Part shown: positions 32,760 to 45,754 of the stretch, piece by piece
Layout: each line of letters starts with the position of its first letter
Numbering within the stretch: position 1 is the first letter of the stretch
NCBI GenBank assembly: GCA_963556195.1
Contig: OY744529.1
Location: 59,227,580 to 59,291,579, forward strand
Direction: 5' to 3'
Length of the DNA stretch: 64,000 nucleotides
Origin: Sepiola atlantica
Taxonomy: Eukaryota; Mollusca; Cephalopoda; Sepiida; Sepiolidae
Notes under the pieces: model-generated
Database searches by the model: none
Told to the model about the DNA's origin: nothing
Seen by the model: the letters and a program-made list of their open reading frames with translations, nothing else
Position numbers and translations under genes: made by a program

Positions 32760-34300
32760 TTAGAAGGAATTTAACTTTGTAAATACCACGTCGGCGAGTA
32801 TTCACAGCAAGTGGCGAACAGTGATCAACAACAATAACAAATCGTGTTGATCTTGCAATGAAGCTAGTTGTACTGCTTGTTATTAAATTCGCTCAGAGTA
32901 CCCAGCCTTAGAAAAGGGGGCTATATAATAATATGTGCAGGAAGTGTGTCGCCTCCTCTGTAAAAAAAAGAAGGAAAAGTAACTTATATTTTGTTTACTT
33001 CTAAATGTTGACATGACATAAATATAGATTAAAAATAGACAAACTTACTGTCAAAATGATTATAAGAATCTTCCCTGCTAAATAGCTGTGAGGCATTGTT
33101 TGATCTGAAATGTAATTATAGATATGCACGACAATGAACAAGGGATTTTCTGATTGTTTTATATAGCATGAGTCCAGGAATGTAATCACTGTTGCATATT
33201 GCATGTCTCTAGGAATGCAACTATTGTTGCAGGTGGCCATGCTTTATTAAAGCAACTAAACTTTCACATGTCAAGGAGTAAGGAATTTACCTCTAGTTTT
33301 ACAAAGGACATTTGGATAGATAATGTTTTCATGAATACAACTTTACACACTCTTGGCCATGGTCATCTTAGTTTATTGTATTTCCCAGGACGGCATGTGT
33401 TTGTGTTGGACGCCATGTTGATCTCTATTTGGGCAGAGAATTGGATGTCAATAAAAAGGAAAATTACAACAATTTAAACTAAGACATATTTTATTCTTCT
33501 ATGTTACTTTACCTGGACAAGTAATCATATTACAGGTTTCTTCCCTGACTTTAAAATTAATTTGTCTCATCTAGACAAGCCATGACAACAGGACTCAGCA
33601 GACGACCCTTTGGGACTGTTACTACTGCTACTACCCAACTGTCTTTGTCAATCATAATGAGAATCCTGGCATGTGATCTTCTCAACCAATCAAATATAAT
33701 ACAGTTTCATTTGGCAAGAAGTCGGACAATTGACTATAGTTTTACAAGGCACTAAGGATACAATCATAGTTGCATATGACATGGCTCTTTTTATAACATC
33801 ATATCCAAAATTTATCTATTACCTTCTCCTTCAAATCTTTCTTGGATAAATGTGTCAGAACGCTGTGATAAGTTGACAAACTATCCACATGTGTTTTCTA
33901 CTGCAATGAATATACTTAGTATACTTACTGTGAAACGAATCTAACGATTACTAAATTAGAGTATTTCACCTAACAATAAATACACTATCAAGATTACAAA
34001 TGAAACAACCCAAGAATTTTATTCAAGATTGACTGATTTTTATTTCTGTTGGAGTAAGTTTAATTCTTTCCATTTTATTATTTACTAGAAAGAAATTAGG
34101 ATTGAATTAATAACACTATGTTCTTTTCGTGCACAGCCCATACAACCATATTATCTTTTTTATTTTTTAATCAATTCAAACTAAAAAGAAAACTCCCAAA
34201 TTTAAAAGAATTTAATTTTTAAATATTTATTTTTATTGCAAAAGTTTAAAACACTTTCTCCATTAACACAATTTTGAATAGAAGATTTTATAACAAATTC
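32760..34300. other. Spacer with no supported gene
   Basis: The motif ATGCAATCATAGTTGCATATGACATGG recurs loosely near 33172, 33209 and 33756. The ORF at 33199-33477 has no recognisable domain. Confidence 0.4.
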
Positions 34301-34302
34301 TG

Positions 34303-34304
<2 letters not shown>

Positions 34305-34379
<75 letters not shown>
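34305..34379. repeat. (TAA)n microsatellite
   Basis: AAT repeat leading into the minisatellite. Confidence 0.95.
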
Positions 34380-37300
34380 GTCTTTAAATAAATAGTTTTT
34401 AAATAAATAGTTTTTAAATGAATAGTTTGTAAATGAATGGTTTATAAATGAATAGTTTTTAAATAAATGGTTTTTAAATAAATAGTTTGTAAATGAATAG
34501 TTGTAAATGAATAGTTTGTAAATTAATAGTTTTTAAATGAAAAGTTTGTAGATGAATAGTTTGTAAATAAATAGTTTTTAAATAAATAGTTTGTAAATGA
34601 ATAGTTTTTAAATAAATAGTTTTTAAATAAATGGTTTGTAAATAAATGATTTGTAAATGAATAGTTTGTAAATGAATAATTTGTAAATTAATTATTTGTA
34701 AATGTATAGTTTGTAAATGAATAGTTTTCAAATAAATAGTTTTAAAATAAATTGTTTGTAAATAAATAGTTTGTTAATGAATAGTTTGTAAATGAATAGT
34801 TTGTAAATGAATAGTTTGTAAATGAATAGTTTGTAAATTAATAGTTTTTAAATAAATAGTTTGTAAATGAATAGTTTGTAAATGAATAGTATTTAAATAA
34901 ATAATTTGTAAATGAATAGTTTGTAAATGAATAGTTTGTAAATGAATAGTTTTTAAATGAAAAGTTTGTAAATGAATAGTTTGTAAATAAATAGTTTTTA
35001 AATAAATAGTTTGTAAATGAATAGTTTTTAAATAAATAGTTTTTAAATAAATGGTTTGTAAATAAATGGTTTGTAAATGAATAGTTTGTAAATGAATAAT
35101 TTGTAAATTAATTATTTGTAAATGTTTAGTTTGTAAATGAATAGTTTTAAAATAAATAGTTTTTAAATAAATTGTTTGTAAATAAATAGTTTGTAAATGA
35201 ATAGTTTATAAATGAATAGTTTGTAAATGAATAGTTTTTAAATAAATAGTTTGTAAATGAATAGTTTGTAAATGAATAGTTTGTAAATTAATAGTTTTTA
35301 AATGAAAAGTTTGTAAATGAATAGTTTGTAAATAAATAGTTTTTAAATAAATAGTTTGTAAATGAATAGTTTTTAAATAAATAGTTTTTAAATAAATGGT
35401 TTGTAAATAAATGGTTTGTAAATGAATAGTTTGTAAATGAAGAATTTGTAAATTAATTATTTGTAAATGTATAGTTTGTAAATGAATAGTTTAAAAATAA
35501 ATAGTTTTTAAATAAATTGTTTGTAAATAAATAGTTTGTAAATGAATAGTTTGTAAATGAATAGTTTGTAAATAAATAGTTTTAAAATAAATAGTTTGTA
35601 AATGAATAGTTTGTAAATAAATAGTTTGTAAATGAATAGTTTGTAAATGAATAGTTTGTAAATGAATAGTTTTTAAATAAATAGTTTGTAAATGAATATT
35701 TTGTAAATGAATAGAATGTAAATGAATAGTTTGTAAATGAATAGTTTGTAAATGAATAGTTTGTAAATGAATAGTTTGTAAATGAATAGTTTTTAAATAA
35801 ATAGTTTTTAAATAAATGGTTTGTAAATAAATGGTTTGTAAATGAATAGTTTGTAAATTAATAATATGTAAATGAATTATTTGTAAATGAATAGTTTGTA
35901 AATGAATAGGTTTTAAATAAATAGTTTTTAAATAAATTGTTTGTAAATAAATAGTTTTTAATTAATAGTTTGTAAACAAATGGTTTGTAAATAAATGGTT
36001 TGTAAATGAATAGTTTGTAAATAAATAGTTTGTAAATAAATAGTTTGTAAATTAATACTTTGTAAATTAATAGTTTGTAAATGAATAGTTGGTAAATGAA
36101 TAGTTTGTAAATGAATAGAATGTAAATGAATAGTTTGTAAATGAATAGTTTTTAAATGACAAGTATGTAAATGAATAGTTTGTAAATAAATAGTTTTTAA
36201 CTAAATAGTTTGTAAATAAATAGTTTTTAAATAAGGTTTTTTAAATAAATAATTTGTAAATAATTGGTTTGTAAATGAATAGTTTGTAAATGAATAGTTT
36301 TTAAATAAATAGTTTTTAAATAAATAGTTTGTAAATGAATAGTTTGTAAATAAATAGTTTGTAAATGAATAGTTTGTTAATGAATAGTTTTTAAATAAAT
36401 AGTTCTTAAATAAATAGTTTGTAAGTGAATAGTTTGTAAATACATAGTTTGTAAACGAATAGTTTGTAAATTAATAGTTTTAAAATAAATAGTTTGTAAA
36501 TGAATAGTTTGTAAATGAATAGTTTTTAAATAAATAGTTTGTAAATGAATAGTTTGTAAATGAATAGTTTGTAAACGAATAGTTTGTAAATACATAGTTT
36601 GTAAATGAATAGTTTGTAAATTAATAGTTTTAAAATAAATAGTTTGTAAATGAATAGTTTGTAAATGAATAGTTTTTAAATAAATAGTTTGTAAATGAAT
36701 AGTTTGTAAATGAATAGTTTGTAAATTAATAGTTTTTAAATGAAAAGTATCTAAATGAATAGTTTGTAAATAAATAGTTTGTAAATAAATAGTTTGTAAA
36801 TGAATAGTTTGTAAATAAATAGTTTGTAAATGAATAGTTTGTAAATAAATAGTTTGTAAATGAATAGTTTTTAAATAAATAGTTTGTAAATGAATATTTT
36901 GTAAATGAATAGAATGTACATAAATAGTTTTTAAATGAATAGTTTGTAAATGAATAGTTTTTAAATGACAAGTTTGTAAATGAATAGTTTGTAAATAAAT
37001 TGTATTTAATTAAATAGTTTGTAAGTGAATAGTTTATAAATACAGTTTCAAAATAAATGGTTTGTAAATAAATGGTTTGTAAATAAATGGTTTGTAAATG
37101 AATAGTTTGTAAATGAATAATTTGTAAATTAATTATTTGTAAATGTATAGTTTGTAAATGAATAGTTTAAAAATAAATAGTTTTTAAATAAATTGTTTGT
37201 AAATAAATAGTTTGTAAATGAATAGTTTGTAAATGAATAGTTTGTAAATGAATAGTTTTTAAATAAATAGTTTGTAAATGAATATTTTGTAAATGAATAG

Positions 37301-39366
37301 AATGTAAATGAATAGTTTTTAAATGAATAGTTTTTAAATGAATAGTTTTTAAATGACAAGTTTGTAAATGAATAGTTTGTAAATAAATTGTATTTAATTA
37401 AATAGTTTGTAAATGAATAGTTTTTAAATACAGTTTCAAAATAAATGGTTTGTAAATAAATAGTTTGTAAATAAATGATTTGTACATGAATAGTTTGAAA
37501 ATGAATTGTTTTTAAATGAATAGTTTTCAAATAAATAGTTTGTAATAGTTTGTAAATAAATAGTTTTTAAAAGAAATAGTTTTTAAATAAATAGTTTGTA
37601 AATGAGTAGTTTATAAATAAATAGTTTGTAACTGAATGGTTTGTAAATTAATAGTTTGTAAATGAATAGTTTTTAAATAAATAGTTTGTAAATGAATAGT
37701 TTTTAACTAAATAGTTTTTAAATTAATAGTTTGTAAATAAATGGTTTGTAAATAAATAGTTTGTAAATAGATTATTTGTAAATGAATAGTTTGTAAATGA
37801 ATAGTTTTTAAATAAATAGTTTTAAAATAAATAGTTTGTAATAGTTTGTAAATGAATAGTTTGTAAATGGATAGTTTTTAAATAAATAGTTTTTAAATAA
37901 ATAGTTTTTAGATGTATAGTTTTTAAATAAATAGTTTTTAAATGAAGAGTTTGTGAATGAATAGTTGGTAAATGAATAGTTTTGAAATGAAAGGTTTGTA
38001 AATGAATAGTTTTTAAATAAATAGTTTTTAAATAAATGGTTTGTAAATAAATGGTTTGTAAATGAATAGTTTGTAAATGAATAATATGTAAATGAATTAT
38101 TTGTAAATTAATAGTTTGTAAATGAATAGGTTTTCAATAAATAGTTTTTAAATAAATTGTTTGTAAATAAATAGTTTTTGATTAATAGTTTGTAAATAAA
38201 TGGTTTGTAAATAAATGGTTTGTAAATGAATAGTTTGTAAATAAATAGTTTGTAAATGAATAGTTAGTAAATGAATAGAATGTAAATGAATAGTTTGTAA
38301 ATGAATAGTTTTTAAATGACAAGTATGTAAATGAATAGTTTGTAAATAAATAGTTTTTAACTAAATAGTTTGTAAATGAATAGTTTTTAAATAAAGTTTT
38401 TTAAATAAATAATTTGTAAATAATTGGTTTGTAAATGAATAGTTTGTAAATGAATAGATTTTAAATAAATAATTTTTAAATAAATAGTTTGTAAATGAAT
38501 AGTTTGTAAATAAATAGTTTGTAAATGAATAGTTTGTTAATGAATAGTTTTTAAATAAATAGTTTTTAAATAAATAGTTTGTAAGTGAATAGTTTGTAAA
38601 TACATCGTTTGTAAACGAATAGTTTTCAAATAAATAGTTTTTAAATAAATTGTTTGTAAATAAATAGTTTGTTAATGAATAGTTTGTAAACGAATAGTTT
38701 GTAAATGAATAGTTTGTAAATGAATAGTTTGTAAATGAATAGTTTTTAAATAAATAGTTTGTAAATGAATAGTTTGTAAATAAATAGTTTGTAAATTAAT
38801 AGTTTGTAAATGAATAGTTTGTAAATGAATAGTTTTTAAATAAATAGTTTGTAAATGAATAGTTTGTTAATGAATAGTTTTTAAATAAATAGTTTGTAAA
38901 TGAATAGTTTGTAAATGAATAGTTTGTGAATTAATAGTTTTTAAATGAAAAGTATCTAAATGAATAGTTTGTAAATAAATAGTTTTTAAATAAATAGTTT
39001 GTAAATGAATAGTTTTTAAATAAATAGTTTATAAATAAATGGTTTGTAAATAAATGGTTTGTAAATGAATAGTTTGTAAATGAATGATTTGTAAATTAAT
39101 TATTTGTAAATGTATTGTTTGTAAATGAATAGTTTTCAAATAAATAGTTTTTAAATAAATAGTTTGTTAATGAATAGTTTGTAAATGAATAGTTTGTAAA
39201 TAAATAGTTTTTAAATAAAAAGTTTGTAAATGAATAGTTTGTATATAAATAGTGCGTAAATGAATATTTTGTAAATTAATAGAATGTAAATGAATAGTTT
39301 GTAAATGAATAGTTTGTAAATGAATAGTTTTTAAATAAATAGTTTGTAAATAAATAGTTTGTAAAT
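34380..39366. repeat. 5-kb minisatellite of a 15-bp unit
   Basis: About 330 copies of TTTGTAAATGAATAG and variants, mainly TTTTTAAATAAATAG. Variant units are ordered into longer repeats: the same variant string recurs 420 bp apart (34681 and 35101), again after 345 bp (35446), and a stretch at about 35761-36570 recurs at about 37981-38730, 2,220 bp away; all three distances are multiples of 15. Open frames in it (runs such as TIHLQTIYL) are by-products of a period divisible by three and are not genes. Confidence 0.95.
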
Positions 39367-39517
39367 GATAAATTCTGTGTAATAAATAGATAAGACTCTG
39401 ACAGGTACTACCACTCCGAGTTAAAGTGGATCTGGAAGTGATGACTACTAAGGAGTCACACAACACTGCCCAAAGTTCCCTAAATTGGGGTCTCACCACC
39501 GGATGCAGTTTTGTATC

Positions 39518-39519
<2 letters not shown>

Positions 39520-39559
<40 letters not shown>

Positions 39560-39588
39560 AGAGAGACAGATAGAGAGAGAGAGAGCTT
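39520..39588. repeat. (GA)n microsatellite
   Basis: GAGAGA with a few interruptions. Confidence 0.92.
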
Positions 39589-40039
39589 GAGTAGTTGATC
39601 GGGTTTGGGAAATAAGGTAGGATGGGCTGGGAGAAAGGATTTTTTAAATAGTGGTTGGAATAGAGGTGAATATCTTGTCCAAGGAAAATTCTATTTCTCA
39701 TAGATTGAACCATGACAGGCACTATCACTCTTGATTGATCAGAGTGGACCTGGGATTACCGATAACTAAGGTATGACTGCACTTTCTTAATCCCCTAATT
39801 TGATGCACCGGTGCACTTTAAACAAAACATCAACCCGAGAGGAGAGTTTCAACTCCCGTCGAGTTGGCAAAGTAAAATGAAATGTGGGATGTCTTTCTTT
39901 CAAGAGCTCAAACATGTAAAGACTAAAAATAAAAAAGTTTATATGCTCAGTCGATGAGGAAACAATTTTTATAATCGCTTCCTTAACTCGATCATCTACA
40001 ACTTATTCTTTAAAGCAGTGGTTTGTATTGGCCTCCCTC

Positions 40040-40118
40040 TCTTGCATATATATTGCCTCTCCTGCATATATATTGCCTCTCCTGCATATATATTGCCTCT
40101 CCTGCACATACATTGCCT
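40040..40118. repeat. 20-bp tandem repeat, about four copies
   Basis: Unit TGCATATATATTGCCTCTCC; the last copy diverges. Confidence 0.9.
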
Positions 40119-40119
40119 C

Positions 40120-40748
40120 TTTGAGCGACGCAGCAGTCAACAGTTTATCTTGCATTTTGATTCTGCTACATTACACAACAAGGCACATAACTTGGAGTTT
40201 TGCATTAGTCAATGTGCTAGTGTTATTGCGAGAGTTATGAGTGAATACAGTAAGTTTAAGGAAACTCTGCCATTACTAACAAGCAGAGCATTAACACTAA
40301 CGACCAAGGGAAACGTCTATCAAGCATGTGTACATGTGTGAGGATGCATGGAAGTGAAACCTGCCCAGTGAGGTTTAAGGACATGCGTTGCATGGAGAGA
40401 AATGATATGAAAATAATACAATGGATGTGTCATGCCTGTCTTAAAGACAGGCTGAGATCAGATGACCTCAGAAGAAGATTACATCTAGACAGTATATCAA
40501 AATGTGTACAGAATAAAATACTTCAATGGTATGGCCATGTTGAAACAATGGATGGGACTACTTGGGTTAGTAGATGTAGAACAGTTTAGGTAGCCATGTC
40601 AGTTCACAGGAGAAGGCCGAGTAAAACTTGGGAGGAAGTGATAAGAATAAGAGGCATAAATAAAGACCTGGTCAGAGATAGATTAGTTTGGAAGTCAATG
40701 TTTTAAAAGCAGTCTAACACATGCCAGCATGTAAAACGGACGTTAAAT

Positions 40749-40790
<42 letters not shown>
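40120..40790 (+). pseudogene. RTE-like LINE ORF2 C terminus, 3' UTR and (GAT)n tail
   Basis: Reads ARVMSEYSKFKETLPLL, then after a one-frame change near 40330 MHGSETCPVRFKDMRCMERN, KIIQWMCHACLKDRLRSDDL, LQWYGHVETMDG and, in another frame, VHRRRPSKTWEEV. This is the C-terminal region after RT in mollusc LINEs (YGSETW, W-M-C, R-W-x-GHVERMD, GRGRPKKTW). It is followed by CATGCCAGCATGTAAAACGG and (GAT)n at 40750-40789, the tail typical of this family. A stop after RCRTV and the frame changes disable it. The copy is 5'-truncated, as usual for LINEs. Confidence 0.85.
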
Positions 40791-40792
<2 letters not shown>

Positions 40793-40799
40793 CATTTAA

Positions 40800-41840
40800 G
40801 TCAGTTGTTGGTTAAATAAACTGAACCATCATCTTGAAATGCTCTTTATTTTAGAATTGGCTACCATTTCATCATTTTTAATGACAGACTTTGACCCTTA
40901 TGATTTGTAATGTTGGTTGCATAAAGTCAATAATGTTGGCCGCCTGCTGTAATAATTGATAAACAATTGATAAGAACCAAATGTTGCCAGGATTTCTTTC
41001 AGTCTCCACTGAGAAGTTATTATTACGAGTCGAGGTGAGCATTTTGGGTGTGCCAACACATTTCATGTGTAACTTTCCTCTTTTAGTCTCCGAAAGTATT
41101 CCATTGAGATTTCACTCATGTTCCACTTCACGCTGCTTCCCAAATGAGAAACCATTTATGCTTATCTTTAGTGGCAGAAGCGGCATATCCATGGCCCAAA
41201 CAGAAAAATAAGAAACCAGACCATTTTCTGAGACAGATGTATCAATTTCATCAATGCACTTTATAACACACAAGTTGTACTTATCTGATGTTGCCCGGGA
41301 GTCTTTATACTTTCAGTTTTGTCTTGCTGTTTCCTTTTTAAATTGCACATATACTTTCGAGTTTTTTATTTTAACTCTTAAATTTATAAATAATTTTTAA
41401 AAACTTCGTTTAAATTTATGTGATTTCATTTTTGTTTATTTCAATAAATATTCAATTAATCTTACATATAAAGTAAGTCAGTGACTACCCCCTCCACTCC
41501 GTAATATGTCCTCTTCCTTCGACTCAGAACACTGTAACAGAAGCAAAATATATAAATCTAATTAGGGTTACTTTTTTGTTTTACACCGTGCACTACACAA
41601 GATTATTCTAATTATTATACGAACTTGCCATTGTGTGGTCAATATAACAACAAATAAAAAAATTTCGTTTTCTGCTTACAGATTAAACAACACAACAAAA
41701 AATCTTCTTTACCAACCACATGATGTATAGACCCTATATTTCTAGCTTGACCGTCTATATAGAAACTAGGTCAAGTGTAGTCGACTAAAGAGAAACTGCT
41801 GCTATAACAAGTGTACGGTAGCAAGGAAAACAGACACAGG
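40800..41840. other. Spacer with no supported gene
   Basis: Unremarkable AT-rich sequence; no recognised domain in its short ORFs. Confidence 0.45.
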
Positions 41841-42700
41841 AATTTAGATTTAAACAAATTGTATTGATTATAAATGGATACAAGATATAAGGATGTGTGA
41901 GTCTTGATCTCTGATGTGGGTTCGTCAGGATAGATAGTCCCTCAGCATCGACGTGATGCCATTGTTAGCTTTGGACTGCTCTCGATCTGGTATCAGATGT
42001 GGCTGAAATGTGATCAACGGCGATTAGTAGTGAGTGAACAGTCGACCAGGATGGCACAAATCATTAACAATTTACGCTTGTGGTTGATATGTTGCCCTTA
42101 AAGGGACAGGTTGGTGGTCGGGAGGACCAGTTGCAATTAACAGTAGTAGCTGATCTCTCGCCCTTAAATGGACAGGTTTGTTGTTGAAAAGATTGGTTGT
42201 CAGGGTAGCAAGGATAAGTCGTCTCAATGTAATGGTTGGTTTCTGGTGAGCGACACTGAGCGTGACAGATTCCAGTGACAGATTCCCAGTATATCTGTTG
42301 CCTGCTGCTTGGCCCAGCTACTTAAAAACAGCATGCGGGCATAGTTGTAGACATCCGACTTCCAAGGAACAAAAAATAGCCATTGGATTCAGAAAACTGT
42401 TTCTTTTAATTTCTTTTTTCACTGCAATGAGCACAAGACATGAGTATCCAGCCCACAATTTTGTGAGTATGTTCTCCAACTCTGGTGCGATCATGGTGAT
42501 CAGAGAACAAATCCCAATTCTGCTTTTAAACAGTTCTGGAATCATAGAAATAAGCCACACTTGGACGGCAGTCGCCATAATAAATACAAGAAGAAGGCGT
42601 CACCGAACAAAATGAGATCTAAAAATTGTAACACTGTTATAGTGAACACGTTGGTCAGGCAGTCGTGGTTTGGCAGACAACAACGCAAGTGTAGCCTCAA
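41841..42700. other. Unidentified moderately GC-rich segment, possibly repeat-derived
   Basis: GC content is higher than in the flanks. The phrase CGCCCTTAAA.GGACAGGTT occurs twice (about 42090 and 42160). The ORF at 42318-42578 (minus) is hydrophobic but has no family I recognise. A solo LTR is possible; no ends were found. Confidence 0.35.
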
Positions 42701-44200
42701 GAAACTGTGATTAGACACATATTTAAGGTTTTACATAAAACAATACTTATACATTAATTTTTATTAATACAAACTTTTAACTGTTCCCTATGATTGGCAT
42801 AAGTATTTATTCAATAAATTACATATTTTATGAAGTCAGTTTAAATGTTAAAAATAAAATTAAGACAAACTCTGAAGCACAATGTACAAAGCAACAAATA
42901 AATGTTTACTTATTTTCTTCCTTCATTTAGACTTCCCTATTATTTGCAGGTTAAATACTATTTAAATTTAAAGAATGCTAATAATTAGTTATGAAATAAT
43001 ACGAACGTGCAAATGTTCATTATTATTTGCAGTTTTAATAGTCATTTAAATCTAATTTATATATTACATAGCAATCAAATCTAGAGGCGGTTCTTGCATT
43101 GACTATTAGTTATTCTTCTAATTACATGTTAATATTGTTACGATTATTAGTAATGAAATAAGATGAACGTTTTTATTTACAATTAACAAACTAATTAATA
43201 CTTTGAGATAGTAAAAATTCGATTAACACTAATTATATGGGGTTCAGGAGTTGGAGCTCTAACTTTAACTTGACTCCAAATGGAAAATTCCATCTTCTTG
43301 CTTAAACTTACATTGAATATTCCATTTTAAACCTTAAACCCAACATCTAATCTCACCGCATCATGTCTGGGAGTCCTGGAAGCAATTCTGGTTGAATATC
43401 AACACTAGTATGCCAAATAATTCTTTTCGACCTTTTAAATTGAACCGTTAAATGAAAAGTAACAATCAACTACCTTGTAAATCCAATCAGACACCCGGGG
43501 AGGGGAGACCTTTTGCTCTGTTCATTTCTATTTATATAAAGGTAGGTATGTGTATATGTTTATATGAGTATTCTTGTAGTTAGATTATAAATCTGATTTC
43601 TTTTTGTTTATCTATTTTAATATAACATTATTAAAGTACAATTGGTCTATAATTGATGTTCTATTTATACAAAGTCTGTGTAAAAAATGAAGTGGGAAAG
43701 ATTAGTACGTATTTTTTAAAACTCATTCCACTTTAATTATAGAAAATAAGTTTATTTATCTGCCTTCCACTGCGTCAAAGTTTGATACAAGGTCAGTTTA
43801 TGGTGAGAGAATCCAGCCCCCCTCCAAGAAAAGCACACTGTGGCTGGGTACAAAATGTACTATTATCAGCTTCATTGGCATTTCTTAGTGAAAGCGCGTC
43901 AGGCGATCAACAAAAAATAAAACCCTGCTCCCATCGTAGGAGATAATGCTTCGGTGGATGGTCTCCTGAGACCGATCAGAAACGAATAATAACTTTGATC
44001 TAACCAGAAGTTCCAAAGGATCGTAAGTTGACAAAGATAAAACAGCAAATAGATTTATTTTGAAAATTGAGACAATGTACACCAATGAGCACAATTCTTA
44101 CACATGTGTATGGTCTTTTCCGTCTATTCTATGAAGAAACAGATTTGGTTTGGGTGGTCTGTTTTATGGCATATCAACACTTTTTGAATTATTTTTCCGA
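42701..44200. other. AT-rich spacer
   Basis: No supported gene or repeat family. Confidence 0.45.
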
Positions 44201-44206
44201 CCTATT

Positions 44207-44420
44207 TGGCATATGGTTAGAGTGTTTGCTTATGGGCCGGGAGACCAGGGTTCAATCCTCAGTTAAGTCATACCAAAGACCCAAAAATGGTACTTGATAT
44301 CTATTCCTAAACACTCAGCATTATAAGGTAAGGATCAAGTGTAAGTGGAGTAATACTGGGAAAGAAGTAACGTCTTCCCTTACATATCGGTGCAGTAGTC
44401 AATGCAAAGGAAACATGTGG
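44207..44420 (+). mobile_element. tRNA-derived SINE
   Basis: A box TGGCATATGGTTAGAGTG (44207-44224) and B box GGGTTCAATCC (44248-44258) at tRNA spacing, with a non-tRNA body after it. The acceptor stems do not pair. Confidence 0.75.
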
Positions 44421-44591
44421 TCGCCCTCGACTACAGTCAACTACTTTACTTTAATGCCGAAAACACAATTGTAAATGATTCATTGTATATAATTAATTAG
44501 ATAAATGTTGTTATTATATCCATAGCTCGGAGGGGGTGGGTTCATCTCTTTCCCAATGGTATTACAGTATAAGTGAATGCAATCAGGCCAA

Positions 44592-44662
44592 ATGGATTTG
44601 AACCTAGCTGGGCTGATTCCATAGTCCATGTCAGTATCCATTATACCACTTGTGCAATATAG
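44592..44662 (-). mobile_element. tRNA-derived SINE head
   Basis: On the minus strand, A box AAGTGGTATAATGGATAC (44634-44651) and B box GGTTCAAATCC (44594-44604). Confidence 0.7.
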
Positions 44663-44782
44663 TGTGAAGTAATAAAAGCAGTGTTTTATCTTTGTGCACT
44701 TTTAAATCTCCATCCTTTACAACCCTTAGCCCTGGAGAGTGACAATGATGAAGTTGATACTGGTACAGAAAGGCATCACATG

Positions 44783-45577
44783 ACTGTTGTTGCTAAATGC
44801 GTTTTACAAGGTTAACTGTGTTGTTATTTTACGATCTGAAGGCATTAACATTTCTGGACATTTTTACAAAAATAAACTGAAGTATTTGGCTATTTGAAGA
44901 AAAGTGCTCCCAGCAAAGTTTCATTCAGATCTGTCAAAATGTACTTCGACACAACAACACATGTGAAAAGGAGACACTTAGTAGACTCAAAGCCTTGTAA
45001 AGAATTCCCTCACCATACAACCAAAAGAAACGAATTATGGTACCCTTTGATAACCTTTCAATCATCAGATTGAAACCCGATAGGAAGTATTTGTGATTCT
45101 AACAGATTGGCCCATGAAGTGGGTTGGAAGGATCAAACTGTGGCATCGGCAATATTAGAAGGAAGATGTCAAGCCAAATCTGCAGCCTTAAATCTAAGCT
45201 TAAACTGACGTTGGATAGAAAAGCTAAATATTTAGTTGCTGTGTAGTGGAGCTGATATACACAGTGAATTGCTCACTGTTTTCAGTGACGATGGCCGTCC
45301 TCATTGGGTAAAGTACCGCCACCTTGTGTGCTGTGTCTGCAGTTGAAGGTGGCAGTGGCTTTCACAGCGAATCACTGATGGCATTTACATGATATAAAAA
45401 GGCAAAATTGCTTGTTCACCAGTCTTCTTCTTGTTCTGCATATATCACATTGACATATTGGTGATTCTCTCAGTTTTGTGTAACTCGACCGTTGAAATAA
45501 TCTGACCGGAAGGCCCTGATCCATGCTGAGAAAATTAAAACAGTAAAAGATCATTTAGAACATCATGGCTTCAGATA
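44783..45577 (+). pseudogene. RPL13A: Processed pseudogene of ribosomal protein L13a (eL13A/uL13)
   Basis: Across three frames one can follow most of the middle of RPL13A without introns: VVAKCVLQG, then [20 protein letters not shown] (44830-44895), PSKVSFRSVKMYF, SRLKAL, IPSPYNQKKRIMVP (about 45005-45045), LSIIRLKPDRKY, and RLAHEVGWKDQTVASAI (about 45105-45160). The segment 45225-45520 does not match and looks inserted. After it AEKIKTVKDHLEHHGFR and a stop (45525-45577) fit the protein's C terminus. Lack of introns and loss of frame show a retrocopy, probably made by LINE machinery. The functional L13a is a component of the large ribosomal subunit; this copy is not functional. Confidence 0.8.
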
Positions 45578-45754
45578 AATAGGTCACTATTCGTACGAAA
45601 AGTTTGTGGAAGAGATCGCACTCTGGGTCATCAATGTTGAAGATAGGATGACATTACCAAAAGAAAAAATGGCAAAGTCTATTCATACAAAAGTAATTAC
45701 CTTTTATTGACAGCTTATTAAAACAATGCAAAATAAATTGTGGGTAATTAAATA

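Noticed and set aside
34380..39366. CRISPR-like array
   Set aside because: There are no unique spacers between units; it is a pure tandem repeat in a eukaryotic context.
34474..39499. Long minus-strand ORFs with TIHLQTIYLKT-type repeats
   Set aside because: They lie in a 15-bp minisatellite. A period divisible by three keeps any stop-free frame open, and no start, domain or codon pattern supports a gene.
42318..42615. Overlapping ORFs on both strands as a host exon
   Set aside because: No domain, no splice context that I can support, and each is the shadow of the other.
45580..45715. Readable stretch YEKFVEEIALWVINVEDRM after the RPL13A pseudogene
   Set aside because: It may be a piece of a transposase or another gene, but it is too short and I do not recognise a family.
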